Assembly (NCBI GenBank): GCA_905203765.1
Contig: CAJKXC010000001.1
Span: forward strand, 129,059 to 193,058
Reading direction: 5' to 3'
From: an uncultured Bacteroides sp.
GTDB taxonomy: Bacteria; Bacteroidota; Bacteroidia; Bacteroidales; Bacteroidaceae
DNA: 64,000 nt
The translations under genes were made by a program, and so were the position numbers. Positions 31,991 through 40,779 of this stretch are shown one piece after another; the first letter of the stretch is position 1; the number at the start of each line of letters is the position of its first letter. The notes below the pieces were generated by a model. The model was not told the origin of the DNA and did not search any database. It worked only from the letters and a program-made list of their open reading frames with translations.

Positions 31991-32764
31991 ATGACTGTCA
32001 TTTATCCGTCTCCCATCTTCGGTCCTGTTCATTCCCGCCGTTTGGGAGTATCATTGGGGATTAACTTATTGCCGGCAGATGGTAAAGTATGTACGTTCGA
32101 CTGCATTTATTGCGAATGCGGTTTCAATAAAGACCACCGCCCCAAGCAGGCGTTGCCCACACGTGAGGAAGTACGCACGGCACTCGAAGCCCGCTTACTG
32201 GATATGCAGCAGAATGGGCCTACGCCCGATGTGCTGACTTTTGCCGGTAACGGAGAGCCTACGGCGCATCCCCATTTCCCTGAAATCATAGAAGATACGC
32301 TTGCCTTGCGCGATAAGTACTTTCCGAAAGCTAAAGTCAGTGTACTGAGCAATTCTACGTTTATCCATCGCCCTGCCGTGTTCGAGGCTTTGAGTAAGAT
32401 CGATAATAACATTCTGAAACTGGATACGGTGGACGAAACGTATATCCGTGAAGTAGACCGCCCTACGGGCAAGTATTCGGTTGCTTCTATTATAGATGGT
32501 ATGAAGGCGTTCAAAGGCAATTGCATCATACAGACTATGTTTATGAAGGGGGGATATGAAGGCAAGGATGTGGATAATACTTCCGATAAGTACGTTCTTC
32601 CCTGGCTGGAAGCGGTCAAGGAAATCGCTCCCCGCCAGGTGATGATTTATACCATCGACCGCGAAACACCCGACCAGGATTTGCAGAAAGCCACGCACGA
32701 AGAGCTGGACCGCATAGCGGAACTGGTGAAGGGAGCGGGGATACCGGTTAGTGTTTCCTATTGA
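31991..32764 (+). CDS. Radical SAM protein
   Basis: The 257-residue protein binds a 4Fe-4S cluster through the CxxxCxxC at residues 34-41 (VCTFDCIYCECG). The SAM-binding GNGEPTAHP segment follows near residue 80, with a TIM-barrel-like body (KVSVLSNSTFIHRPAVFE, ILKLDTVDETYIREVDRP, IIQTMFMKGG). Related proteins are annotated simply as radical SAM, close to wybutosine-type or activator enzymes; no substrate is clear. It is probably transcribed with the flavin reductase 25 bases downstream. Confidence 0.9.
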   Translation: MTVIYPSPIFGPVHSRRLGVSLGINLLPADGKVCTFDCIYCECGFNKDHRPKQALPTREEVRTALEARLLDMQQNGPTPDVLTFAGNGEPTAHPHFPEIIEDTLALRDKYFPKAKVSVLSNSTFIHRPAVFEALSKIDNNILKLDTVDETYIREVDRPTGKYSVASIIDGMKAFKGNCIIQTMFMKGGYEGKDVDNTSDKYVLPWLEAVKEIAPRQVMIYTIDRETPDQDLQKATHEELDRIAELVKGAGIPVSVSY

Positions 32765-32789
32765 TATAAACGAACATATACATTGAATT

Positions 32790-33299
32790 ATGAAACCAAT
32801 TGCAATCAAAGAACTAAACGAGAACTTCTTCGAAGCCATCGGCAAGGAGTGGATGCTGATAACAGCCGGCAGCCAGGAGCATTTTAATACCATGACCGCC
32901 AGCTGGGGTGGCATCGGTTTCCTTTGGAACAAACCGGTGGTATTTGTCTTTATCCGCCCGGAGCGCTATACTTTCGGATTTGCCGAAAAGAGTGATTACT
33001 TCACACTTTCTTTCCTGGGCGAAGAGAACAGGGCCATTCATAAAGTATGCGGCAGCAAGTCGGGTAGGGAAGTGGATAAGGTAAAGGAAACCGGACTAAA
33101 GCCTATCGTAACCGAAAAAGGAAACATCCTCTTTGAGCAAGGTCGTCTGAGCCTGGAATGCCGCAAGCTCTATACCGATACGATCAAAGAAGAGTGCTTC
33201 ATCCATCCCGAAACCGTCAAACAATGGTATGGCGGCGCTCATGGCGGATTTCACCACCTGTATGTGGCGGAGATTACCGGAGCTTGGGTAAGAGAATAA
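32790..33299 (+). CDS. Flavin reductase family protein (FMN-binding split barrel)
   Basis: The 169-residue protein has the flavin reductase-like fold: GKEWMLITAGSQEHFNTMTASWGGIGFLWNKPVVFVFIRPERYT at the N-terminus with the FMN-phosphate contact region, then DYFTLSFLGEENRAIHKVCGSKSGR. Such proteins reduce FMN or bind it as a cofactor. It follows the radical SAM gene closely, which may supply electrons to that enzyme; this is inference from position. Confidence 0.88.
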   Translation: MKPIAIKELNENFFEAIGKEWMLITAGSQEHFNTMTASWGGIGFLWNKPVVFVFIRPERYTFGFAEKSDYFTLSFLGEENRAIHKVCGSKSGREVDKVKETGLKPIVTEKGNILFEQGRLSLECRKLYTDTIKEECFIHPETVKQWYGGAHGGFHHLYVAEITGAWVRE

Positions 33300-33341
33300 G
33301 CGTAAGTAAGAGGAATAAACGTAGATAGAGGGAATAAGCAA

Positions 33342-34193
33342 TCAGTTTTTCTTCCAAAGACTCAAATCATACGTCGCTTCTACCTCGTTCTCCAGCTCAT
33401 CCGGCAGGGCGGGGAAGAAGTCGATGCCTGTAATCCGTTCCACTTCATCCACTGTGTTGACGTAAGCATCCAACGGATGATTGCCGGAAGCATTCTTATA
33501 GATGAAGCCGATGGCTCGCGGCGGATTGCTTTCGGTGCAGAGCACTACCTTGAAGAAGGCTTCGGGTACGGTGACCCGGTGCCGCTTGCCGATGGTGCGG
33601 TGCTTTTGGTCATAAAGGATAGGGCCGCAGACGATGTATATCTTTCCTTCTTTCTGTGCCCAATGGCGGCAGGCTTCTTCCAGTTCTTTCCAGTCTCCAC
33701 GGTTCAGGTTGTGGTTTTGCGGGCAGATATTGGTCATGTAGAAACTCTCCTGCATGGCTTTCCAGTGCCAGCGGTTATCGCCGGCGGGGCACATATGGCC
33801 GCGATCCATGCCGGCTCCTTTATAGTCGTCGGTAGTCACGGCTTCGCTTTCGGGCAGGTCGGGGTCGGGCAGGAACTTGTCCGTACGGCTTTCGCGTTCT
33901 ATCAGCTTTTCGGGGGTGAGTTCCCAAGCTACCCAGTTGGGTATCTTCAAGTCTTTATTATAAGATACGGTATAGCCTTTCCGGTGCAGAATTAGTTCGG
34001 AAGTGTTCTTCAACTTTGCAGGTATTTCGAGGCGGACGTCTGCCGGAAGTTCTACCTTTGCAGGAGCTTCCACCGTTTGTTTGCCGTCAGACAGAGCCTT
34101 TGTAACGGGTTCGTAGGCAAGGCAAACAATGCAGATGAACAGTATCAGATAATAGACACCTTGCGATTGTTTCTTCTTCTTTCTTTTTGCCAT
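33342..34193 (-). CDS. Membrane-anchored DNA/RNA non-specific endonuclease
   Basis: The 283-residue protein has a basic N-terminus followed by one transmembrane anchor (VYYLILFICIVCLAYEP). The periplasm-facing nuclease domain carries the DRGH motif at residues 130-133 (GMDRGHMCPAGDNRWH) and MTNICPQNHNLNRGDW, the beta-beta-alpha-Me metal-binding element. It is expected to cleave DNA and RNA outside the cytoplasm, for nutrition or defence. Divergent from nothing close: the downstream flavin reductase is convergent and the SulP gene upstream is separated by 43 bases, possibly on the same transcript. Confidence 0.92.
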   Translation of the reverse strand: MAKRKKKKQSQGVYYLILFICIVCLAYEPVTKALSDGKQTVEAPAKVELPADVRLEIPAKLKNTSELILHRKGYTVSYNKDLKIPNWVAWELTPEKLIERESRTDKFLPDPDLPESEAVTTDDYKGAGMDRGHMCPAGDNRWHWKAMQESFYMTNICPQNHNLNRGDWKELEEACRHWAQKEGKIYIVCGPILYDQKHRTIGKRHRVTVPEAFFKVVLCTESNPPRAIGFIYKNASGNHPLDAYVNTVDEVERITGIDFFPALPDELENEVEATYDLSLWKKN

Positions 34194-34236
34194 AGTTTAG
34201 TTGCAATTATAGGATGTGATTATCATGAAGTGATAA

Positions 34237-35913
34237 TCATAGAATTTCTTTTGCCCGTTCCAACGCTACATTGATATTCGGACAGATATTCTCCTTACCC
34301 AACAAGGTGTAGAAGCCGGACTTCTCCAATACCTTGTGCACATTCTCGTTAACACCGGAGAGAACGATGGTTATCTTCTCTTTCTGAGACATCTGGCAAA
34401 GGCTGGTAAGGTTATGAATACCCGTAGAGTCGATAAAAGGCACTTGACGCATACGGATGATGCGTACCTTGGGACGGTCGCCCAGTTGCGCCATCACTTC
34501 TTCGAACTTGGTGGCAATGCCGAAGAAATACGGGCCGTTTATTTCGTACACTTCCACTCCTTCCGGAATTATCAGATGCTCTTCGTGTAGGGCAACGTCC
34601 GATTCTGCATTCGGGTCTATCTCGTCCTTAATGACCGATATCTCGGTTGTTTCCATGACGCGGCGCATAAAGAGTACACAGGCAATGACAAGCCCTGTTT
34701 CAATGGCAATGGTCAAGTCGAAGATTACCGTCAGGAAGAAAGTAATCAGCAGTACGGTGACATCCGATTTCGGGTTCTTCAGCAATCCTTTGAATACGCG
34801 CCAACCGCTCATATTGTAAGATACCACTACCAGCACTCCCGCCAGGCAAGCCATCGGGATGTATTGCGCCAGCGGCATGAGGAACAGCAGGATAAGCAGC
34901 AGTACCACAGCATGCACCATACCGGCAACGGGAGATTTACCCCCGTTGTTGATATTCGCCATTGTGCGGGCAATGGCACCGGTGGCGGGGATACCACCGA
35001 ATAACGGCGTAATCAGATTGGCAGCTCCTTGTGCTATCAGCTCGGTATTGGAATCGTGCTTGTCGCCAATCACACCGTCCGCCACCGTGGCAGAGAGCAG
35101 GGACTCGATAGCGCCCAGTACGGCAATGGTAATGGCAACGGGAAACAGGTTCTTCACCGCTTCCCAGTCCAGCGACGGCATTACGGCATCCGGCAGTTCG
35201 GCACGGATGCTGAAACGGTCGCCGATGGTATCGATGCAACTGATTCCACCGTATTGCTTCATTAGATATACCGCCACAGTTACCACAATGATGGCAATAA
35301 GCGAACCGGGTATCTTTTTCGAGAACCGGGGCGTGATGGCAATAATAAAGATACTGACGATGCTTACCACTGTATTCCACACATTCACGGTATCAAAGTG
35401 TCGCAGGTAAATCATCCACTTTCCGATGAAATCTCCCGGAACCTTCTCATCTCCGAAGGTCAGTCCGAAGATGTCGGCAATCTGTGTAGTGAAGATAGTG
35501 ACGGCAATACCGCTTGTGAACCCTACAATGATAGGATAGGGGATGAACTTGATGACTGCCCCCAGCTTGAATACGCCCAATAAGATAAGGATGACGCCCG
35601 CCATCAGCGTGGCTACAATCAGTCCCGACTCTCCGTATTGCTGGATGATGCCGTAAACGATGACGATGAATGCACCGGTAGGTCCGCCAATCTGTACTTT
35701 GCTTCCGCCCAATAGCGAAATGATGAATCCGGCAATGATGGCGGTGATGATGCCTTTCTCCGGCGATACTCCTGAAGCGATGCCGAATGCAATGGCAAGC
35801 GGCAGGGCTACGATGCCGACGATGATACCTGCCATCAGGTCGGCCATAAATGTTTCTTTCGAGTAATTCTTTAAAGCTGTGTATAGCTTCGGTTTGAATT
35901 CGAACGCTTTCAT
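34237..35913 (-). CDS. SulP-family inorganic anion transporter
   Basis: The 558-residue protein has about 12 membrane segments with the SulP signature (VALPLAIAFGIASGVSPEKGIITAIIAGFI and the adjacent GGSKVQIGGPTGAF). A cytoplasmic STAS domain forms the C-terminus (VEVYEINGPYFFG, FIDSTGIHNLTSLC). Members move sulfate, bicarbonate or other anions, and the STAS domain regulates them; the substrate cannot be fixed from sequence. A TACTTTTG element on the minus strand (35966-35973) is the likely promoter. The nuclease gene follows 43 bases later. Confidence 0.95.
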   Translation of the reverse strand: MKAFEFKPKLYTALKNYSKETFMADLMAGIIVGIVALPLAIAFGIASGVSPEKGIITAIIAGFIISLLGGSKVQIGGPTGAFIVIVYGIIQQYGESGLIVATLMAGVILILLGVFKLGAVIKFIPYPIIVGFTSGIAVTIFTTQIADIFGLTFGDEKVPGDFIGKWMIYLRHFDTVNVWNTVVSIVSIFIIAITPRFSKKIPGSLIAIIVVTVAVYLMKQYGGISCIDTIGDRFSIRAELPDAVMPSLDWEAVKNLFPVAITIAVLGAIESLLSATVADGVIGDKHDSNTELIAQGAANLITPLFGGIPATGAIARTMANINNGGKSPVAGMVHAVVLLLILLFLMPLAQYIPMACLAGVLVVVSYNMSGWRVFKGLLKNPKSDVTVLLITFFLTVIFDLTIAIETGLVIACVLFMRRVMETTEISVIKDEIDPNAESDVALHEEHLIIPEGVEVYEINGPYFFGIATKFEEVMAQLGDRPKVRIIRMRQVPFIDSTGIHNLTSLCQMSQKEKITIVLSGVNENVHKVLEKSGFYTLLGKENICPNINVALERAKEIL

Positions 35914-35965
35914 TATAATCTACTTTAATTATACGCTTAAATAAGCTGTCCATAGAAATAAGCCG

Positions 35966-35973
35966 CAAAAGTA
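35966..35973 (-). promoter_or_regulatory. -7 element for the SulP gene
   Basis: The minus strand reads TACTTTTG, 53 bases before the ATG. The 310-base gap to rubrerythrin otherwise contains only A/T-rich DNA and the rubrerythrin promoter. Confidence 0.6.
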
Positions 35974-36150
35974 AGTAAAATAATGTATTAATTTATAGAT
36001 TAGTGAACACAAATGCAGGCTTCTTTGTTGTTTCTAATTAGATGAGAGCTACAGAGGACTTCTTCGGGTTATCGGGTATGATAGTTTTTTCCTATCACTT
36101 AATAGATAAATCCGATGAAGTAAAGTTACGTTTTTTTCAAACTTAATTCG

Positions 36151-36158
36151 TAATTTTG
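36151..36158 (+). promoter_or_regulatory. -7 element for rubrerythrin
   Basis: TAATTTTG lies 66 bases before the ATG, with a T-rich -33 region. Confidence 0.6.
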
Positions 36159-36223
36159 TAGTGTTGATAAACAAAACGAACGACATTTATACGTAATTAC
36201 ATTAACTAATAAAAAAAGAAACT

Positions 36224-36802
36224 ATGGCTAAAAGTGTTAAAGGAACTCGGACAGAGAAGAATCTGCTGACTTCATTCGCCGGTGAATCACAAGCAAGAAT
36301 GCGTTACACTTATTTTGCAAGTGTGGCTAAGAAAGAAGGTTACGAACAAATCGCTGCTATCTTCACAGAAACAGCCGACCAGGAAAAGGAACACGCAAAG
36401 CGTATGTTCAAATGGTTGGAAGGTGGCATGGTAGAAATTACTGCCAGCTATCCCGCAGGTATCATCGGTACTACTCTTCAGAATCTTCAGGAAGCTGCTG
36501 CCGGTGAGCACGAAGAATGGTCATTGGATTATCCTAAATTCGCTGACATTGCCGACGAAGAAGGTTTCCCCGAAATCGCTTTGATGTACCGCAATATTTC
36601 CATTGCTGAAAAAGGACACGAAGAACGCTATCGCGCTTTTATCCAGAACATCGAAACTGCCAGCGTATTTGCCAAGGAAGGCGAGGTAGTATGGCAATGC
36701 CGCAACTGTGGCTTCATTTACACCGGTAAAGAAGCTCCCCAGGTTTGTCCGGCTTGTTTGCATCCGCAGGCTTACTTCGAAGTGATGAAAAAGAACTGGT
36801 AA
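36224..36802 (+). CDS. rbr: Rubrerythrin
   Basis: The 192-residue protein has the diiron four-helix bundle (TSFAGESQARMRYTYFASVAK, ETADQEKEHAKRMF, EHEEWSLDYPKFADIADEEG, ISIAEKGHEERYRAF supplying the Glu/His ligands). A C-terminal rubredoxin-like Fe-Cys4 site follows (WQCRNCGFIY and PQVCPACLHP). It reduces hydrogen peroxide in anaerobes using a small redox partner. The gene is monocistronic: a strong terminator follows, and the next gene is convergent. Confidence 0.97.
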   Translation: MAKSVKGTRTEKNLLTSFAGESQARMRYTYFASVAKKEGYEQIAAIFTETADQEKEHAKRMFKWLEGGMVEITASYPAGIIGTTLQNLQEAAAGEHEEWSLDYPKFADIADEEGFPEIALMYRNISIAEKGHEERYRAFIQNIETASVFAKEGEVVWQCRNCGFIYTGKEAPQVCPACLHPQAYFEVMKKNW

Positions 36803-36825
36803 GAATAACTGGTTTACATAATTAT

Positions 36826-36868
36826 AAAAACGCCCGAAGGCTTTCATGTGAAGCTCTCGGGCGTTTTT
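36826..36868. terminator. Bidirectional terminator after rubrerythrin
   Basis: AAAAACGCCCGA (36826-36837) pairs perfectly with TCGGGCGTTTTT (36857-36868) and supplies T-runs for both rubrerythrin (plus) and the DUF3857 gene ending at 36884 (minus). Confidence 0.9.
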
Positions 36869-36883
36869 TCATTCCGTACGTTC

Positions 36884-39046
36884 TCATTTCTTAAGCACTA
36901 CCGACAGGCCTTCATAGGCTTTGGCGGCATCTATTATCTCGAGCAGTTTTTCCCAATTCGCTACCGGTTCTACTTTATGATTGAAGCGCTTTTCGGCTTT
37001 CACGGTCAGCGTGCCGCTTTCAGAGGTGGCTTGAGCGATGAAGGCGCCGCATTCGTTTTCCACTTGTATATTCAGCTTTTCCAGTCCTTCGGGGGAGACT
37101 TGGCAGCCTTCGGGCAGGCGGACTGTGATGTTCCATCCGTAGCTGCGGGGCATTTCCCAGTAAATATCTTCTTGTCGCAGGCGTTGTTCACCCTTAAATT
37201 CAAGTTGCGAACCTATCAGACGGCCTATGGAAAGGATGAGGTTAGGACCTGCTTTCTTCACATAACCGTCTATTGAGTAATCCACCTCGTAGGCAAAGGC
37301 AGTGCTGTCCGTACGGTTACCGATGCTGAGAAGGCGATAGCCGATGTCCGTGCCTATTCCTTCGTCCGAATCGTGATAGCCGATGATTTCGCTCCGGTAA
37401 CGCTCTTTCTCCTGTTCGCGGTCGCGGCGGTAGCTCTCGCGCAGGTCGGCATGGAATTTCTCTTTGGTTTCGTCAAAGATGGTGGTGGTGATGCCCAGCA
37501 TACGGCGCAGGGAGTTGTAGAGGTCTTCGTCCAGTACGAGGTAGGGTTGGAAAGGCTCTTTCAGTGCGCCGGTCATCTCTTCCCGGCGTTTGATGTGTAG
37601 CATGGTTTCCTCGATAGAGGCGGTGATGGTGGCTACGTCCCGGTTCTCTTCGGGCTTGGCGATGGGAAGAGTGAACCGGACATTACCTTCCAGAATGGCG
37701 TCTTCACCTTGCAGGTTGGCGGGGATTTCACCGGGGGCGGCGTAGCAGGCAGGGGGAGTGTAGCACTTTCCATTGGCTTCCAGCCGGATGAACCAAACGG
37801 TGTAGTGATAGCTGATGAGTTGGCTGAGGGGGACTTGCCTGTCCTTGGTGGTGATGCCTACCTGATGGCTTATGCCGGCTTTCTCCAGAAGGTCGTGCAT
37901 CAGCAGGATAAAGCTGGCGGGGGTGTAGTCTGCGCCGCTTTCCATATACCGGTAGTAGCAGTATTGATAGAGGTAGTCCATGAGCTTCTCGTCGCTCCAT
38001 CCTTCGGCTTGGCGGGCTTTGAGGGCTTTGGCTATTTCGTTTTTCCGTCCGCTGCGCAGGCCGGACCAGTTGGTGCCGGGAGCTCTCATGGCGGCGCGGG
38101 TGTCTTCGACAATCAGTTGCGGGTTGGGGTTGGCATGCAGTCCTTGCCGGCGGACGCTGGGGGGCATCCAGGCGTATGGAGTCTTGCTGTTGTAAATGAA
38201 CATCTGAATCATGGGCATCTGTCGGGCGGCGTTGTACCACAGACCGGGGATGGGATGCCTGGGGGTGATGGTCCGCAGGTCGAGGATGTGGTTTCCTTCG
38301 CTGTCGGTGCTTTGGTCAAAGTCGGGAGCGCCGTTGAGGCAGCGGTAGAAGGTGCTCAACTTAGGGTCTATTTCGCAATGTATGGAGTAGGTGAGCAAGG
38401 GATATTGTTCCTTGAAGTAGAAACTGAAAGGTTCCAGGTTCTGGTCATTCAGGGTGGCGTATTTGGCGAAGAAAACGTCGATGATATCGCCTATCTCCAG
38501 TCCGGGAACGGCTACCTTTTGCCACTTCTCCAGGATGTTGCCCCGGCTTCGTGCCTGGCGGCTCTCGTCGGTTTCCAGGAATTCTTCGGGGTCTACTTCC
38601 TTGATGGTTCCGTCGGGCTTGAAGATGCGTATGCCCAGCACCCGCTGTTGTTCGTTGCGGGTGTAGCGTTTCTTTTCTTGTGAAAGAAAACTGTATTCCG
38701 ACATCTCTTCCAGGGCGCTTTGGCTATTGATGTAGACCAGTTGGCGGAAGATGCCGCGGCAGGTAATCTGCTGCTTGGTCAGCCCTGTTCCCCACCAGTC
38801 GAGTTTGGTTTTCCGCGTTACTTCCAGGCGGTCGTGTGCGGCAAGGATAACGGCGGGGGCGCTCTTATATTTTTCGGGTATGGCTATGTTGTCGAAGCCG
38901 GGGAGCTCCATCGCCCATACTTCATTGCGCAGTTCACGGGCGAAGGCGGCATATTTCTCGTCTTCTTTCTGGGCGCTTACGGTCGAAGCGAAAAGTAAGA
39001 ATAGGAGTAGGTGTACTGCTTTCAGGGAGTGATGTGTTGCTTTCAT
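36884..39046 (-). CDS. DUF3857 protein with degenerate transglutaminase domain
   Basis: The 720-residue exported protein (signal peptide VHLLLFLLFASTVSAQ) has an N-terminal DUF3857 region and a transglutaminase-like region. It aligns with the paralog next door, but the catalytic residues are missing: where the paralog has YGDCKGMALLLRTLL, this protein has DYTPASFILLMHDLL, so Cys is replaced by Pro. The Asp motif YCLDAT corresponds to CYTPPA, and the His is shifted. It is therefore probably a non-catalytic partner. It follows the active paralog by two bases and is surely co-transcribed. Confidence 0.85.
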   Translation of the reverse strand: MKATHHSLKAVHLLLFLLFASTVSAQKEDEKYAAFARELRNEVWAMELPGFDNIAIPEKYKSAPAVILAAHDRLEVTRKTKLDWWGTGLTKQQITCRGIFRQLVYINSQSALEEMSEYSFLSQEKKRYTRNEQQRVLGIRIFKPDGTIKEVDPEEFLETDESRQARSRGNILEKWQKVAVPGLEIGDIIDVFFAKYATLNDQNLEPFSFYFKEQYPLLTYSIHCEIDPKLSTFYRCLNGAPDFDQSTDSEGNHILDLRTITPRHPIPGLWYNAARQMPMIQMFIYNSKTPYAWMPPSVRRQGLHANPNPQLIVEDTRAAMRAPGTNWSGLRSGRKNEIAKALKARQAEGWSDEKLMDYLYQYCYYRYMESGADYTPASFILLMHDLLEKAGISHQVGITTKDRQVPLSQLISYHYTVWFIRLEANGKCYTPPACYAAPGEIPANLQGEDAILEGNVRFTLPIAKPEENRDVATITASIEETMLHIKRREEMTGALKEPFQPYLVLDEDLYNSLRRMLGITTTIFDETKEKFHADLRESYRRDREQEKERYRSEIIGYHDSDEGIGTDIGYRLLSIGNRTDSTAFAYEVDYSIDGYVKKAGPNLILSIGRLIGSQLEFKGEQRLRQEDIYWEMPRSYGWNITVRLPEGCQVSPEGLEKLNIQVENECGAFIAQATSESGTLTVKAEKRFNHKVEPVANWEKLLEIIDAAKAYEGLSVVLKK

Positions 39047-39048
39047 GG

Positions 39049-40758
39049 TTATTTGATTATGATTTGTTCTTCACAAGCCTTCTTCCAGCGGCGCAGAGCA
39101 TCGTTCCAGACAGGAATCACCGCCAGTGGAATGTGCCTTTTGCGTATCTCCATTACCTTGCGGAAGAGGATACAGCCTGCTTCTACGCGGTAAGTACAAC
39201 TTAGTAATCCTTGTTCCGTATCGATATGGAAGTCCGGCGGCAGATAGGAGACGGTTCGTCCTTGCGGAATGTCTATCTCCACTTCACGGACGATGTGACA
39301 TCGCCACGGCAACAGATAATCATGCTGGCGGCGGGTGGTATCTATGGACTGGGCAAAGAAGTCATCGTGCGGGTCGGGTTCGAGGTAGAGTTCCCCGTCG
39401 GAAAACTGCACGGCGGTGGTGTTCACTACCTTGTCCGGATACTTTTTGGACTGGCTGAGGTAGGGACTGAGCAGCAGTTCCTGATGCTCGCCGGTACAGG
39501 TGCGGGTGGCGATGCCTTCCAGTGCCGGTGCATCGGTCAGGTGATAATGGTAATGCAGGCTATCGGTAGCAGTAGGGTTTTCCGGTCGGGGAAGGGTCTG
39601 CACAAGGCAGTCCGTTCCGTCCTCTACCAGTGCTTTTCGCCCTTGTATCTCCTGCGGGATGGTTTCCGGCGAAATGTAGCGGTGGGTAGCATCCAGGCAA
39701 TAGGTTTGTCCTTGATAGAAAAGCAGGCAGACGGCATGGTTGATAGTGGCAAGCGTAGGCACTTCGTCGGGGGAGTAGGCGATGTCGTCTGTGCCGATGT
39801 AAGCCATCCGGGCATCGAAGCCTTGTGCCTGGAGAAGGGTACGCAGCAGCAGGGCCATGCCTTTGCAGTCGCCGTAACGCTTGCGCAGCACTTCGGCAGG
39901 GCGGTCGGGTTGATGTCCGGCAAGTCCGCTTTCGAAGGCTATGTAGCGGATGTTCTGCTGCACGTAAGAGTAGGTGCGGCGTATCTTTTCCATCTCGGTG
40001 GAGCATCCGGCGGTGATTTCCGCCAGCAATGTTTCAGCTTGGGGCAGGGTGCAATCTACTTCTGCCAACCCATTCAGCCAGCGGTACATATCTTGTGTAT
40101 CAGTAAAAGACCCCGTTATCAGCAGATGCGGGTAGAGGTAACTGCTACCGGGAGCGTTTTCCTCTTTCTTCATGGCAGGCAGCGCCTTCAAGGTGTAAAC
40201 GAAGAGGGAATCTCCTTCCTTGTTCACACTCTTCTCGCACCGGATACCGTGAGGGAAATTCTTCTCCATCAACCGGAACCGGGAGAGGGAAGCGGGGATG
40301 GTGACTGAAATACGCTTCTCACGGATAAAGTACTCTTCGGGAAAGTAGATGCGTGTAAAGTAGCGCAGGTCGCGGAAGGTACGATTGAACTCCACGCTTG
40401 CCTTCTTGCCTTGCCTGTCCAGGGAGAGGTTGAAGTAGCAGATGCGGGTATCGTCGAAGAATACGTTCTCCGGCGTGGCATTCTGATGGATGGCTTTGGG
40501 AGCAAAGATGCCTTTGGTTTTGGCATTGTCCAGGGAGATGAATTCGCCGTAGCAGACGTAAGGCTGTATATCGGCACTCATGCGCAGGGCTTCATATTCG
40601 GTTTTCAGGGTGTTGCGGACTACGGCATTTCCCCCTTCTTCCATAAAAACATAGCTGTCTTCACAGCTATTGATAACGACGTTGTCGTCCATCGTCTGGC
40701 TGTGAAGGCAGCTTGCTATTAAACAGAAAAGTATGAGTGCGCGAAATCTCTTCCTCAT
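39049..40758 (-). CDS. DUF3857/transglutaminase-like exported protein
   Basis: The 569-residue protein has an N-terminal signal that may be a lipobox (CLIASC at residues 12-17). A DUF3857 beta-sandwich follows, then a transglutaminase-like core with a complete Cys298 (RYGDCKGMA), His341 (TINHAV) and Asp356 (YCLDATHRY) triad. Such proteins act on peptides or isopeptide bonds at the cell envelope; the substrate is unknown. It lies 21 bases after nadB and two bases before the degenerate paralog, so the three may share a transcript. Confidence 0.9.
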   Translation of the reverse strand: MRKRFRALILFCLIASCLHSQTMDDNVVINSCEDSYVFMEEGGNAVVRNTLKTEYEALRMSADIQPYVCYGEFISLDNAKTKGIFAPKAIHQNATPENVFFDDTRICYFNLSLDRQGKKASVEFNRTFRDLRYFTRIYFPEEYFIREKRISVTIPASLSRFRLMEKNFPHGIRCEKSVNKEGDSLFVYTLKALPAMKKEENAPGSSYLYPHLLITGSFTDTQDMYRWLNGLAEVDCTLPQAETLLAEITAGCSTEMEKIRRTYSYVQQNIRYIAFESGLAGHQPDRPAEVLRKRYGDCKGMALLLRTLLQAQGFDARMAYIGTDDIAYSPDEVPTLATINHAVCLLFYQGQTYCLDATHRYISPETIPQEIQGRKALVEDGTDCLVQTLPRPENPTATDSLHYHYHLTDAPALEGIATRTCTGEHQELLLSPYLSQSKKYPDKVVNTTAVQFSDGELYLEPDPHDDFFAQSIDTTRRQHDYLLPWRCHIVREVEIDIPQGRTVSYLPPDFHIDTEQGLLSCTYRVEAGCILFRKVMEIRKRHIPLAVIPVWNDALRRWKKACEEQIIIK

Positions 40759-40779
40759 GCTTTCGGGTTGTTTGGTGTG

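Noticed and set aside
39211..40308. Plus-strand 365-codon frame opposite the DUF3857 gene
   Set aside because: It is antisense to a conserved enzyme with intact triad; no start signal or domain supports it.
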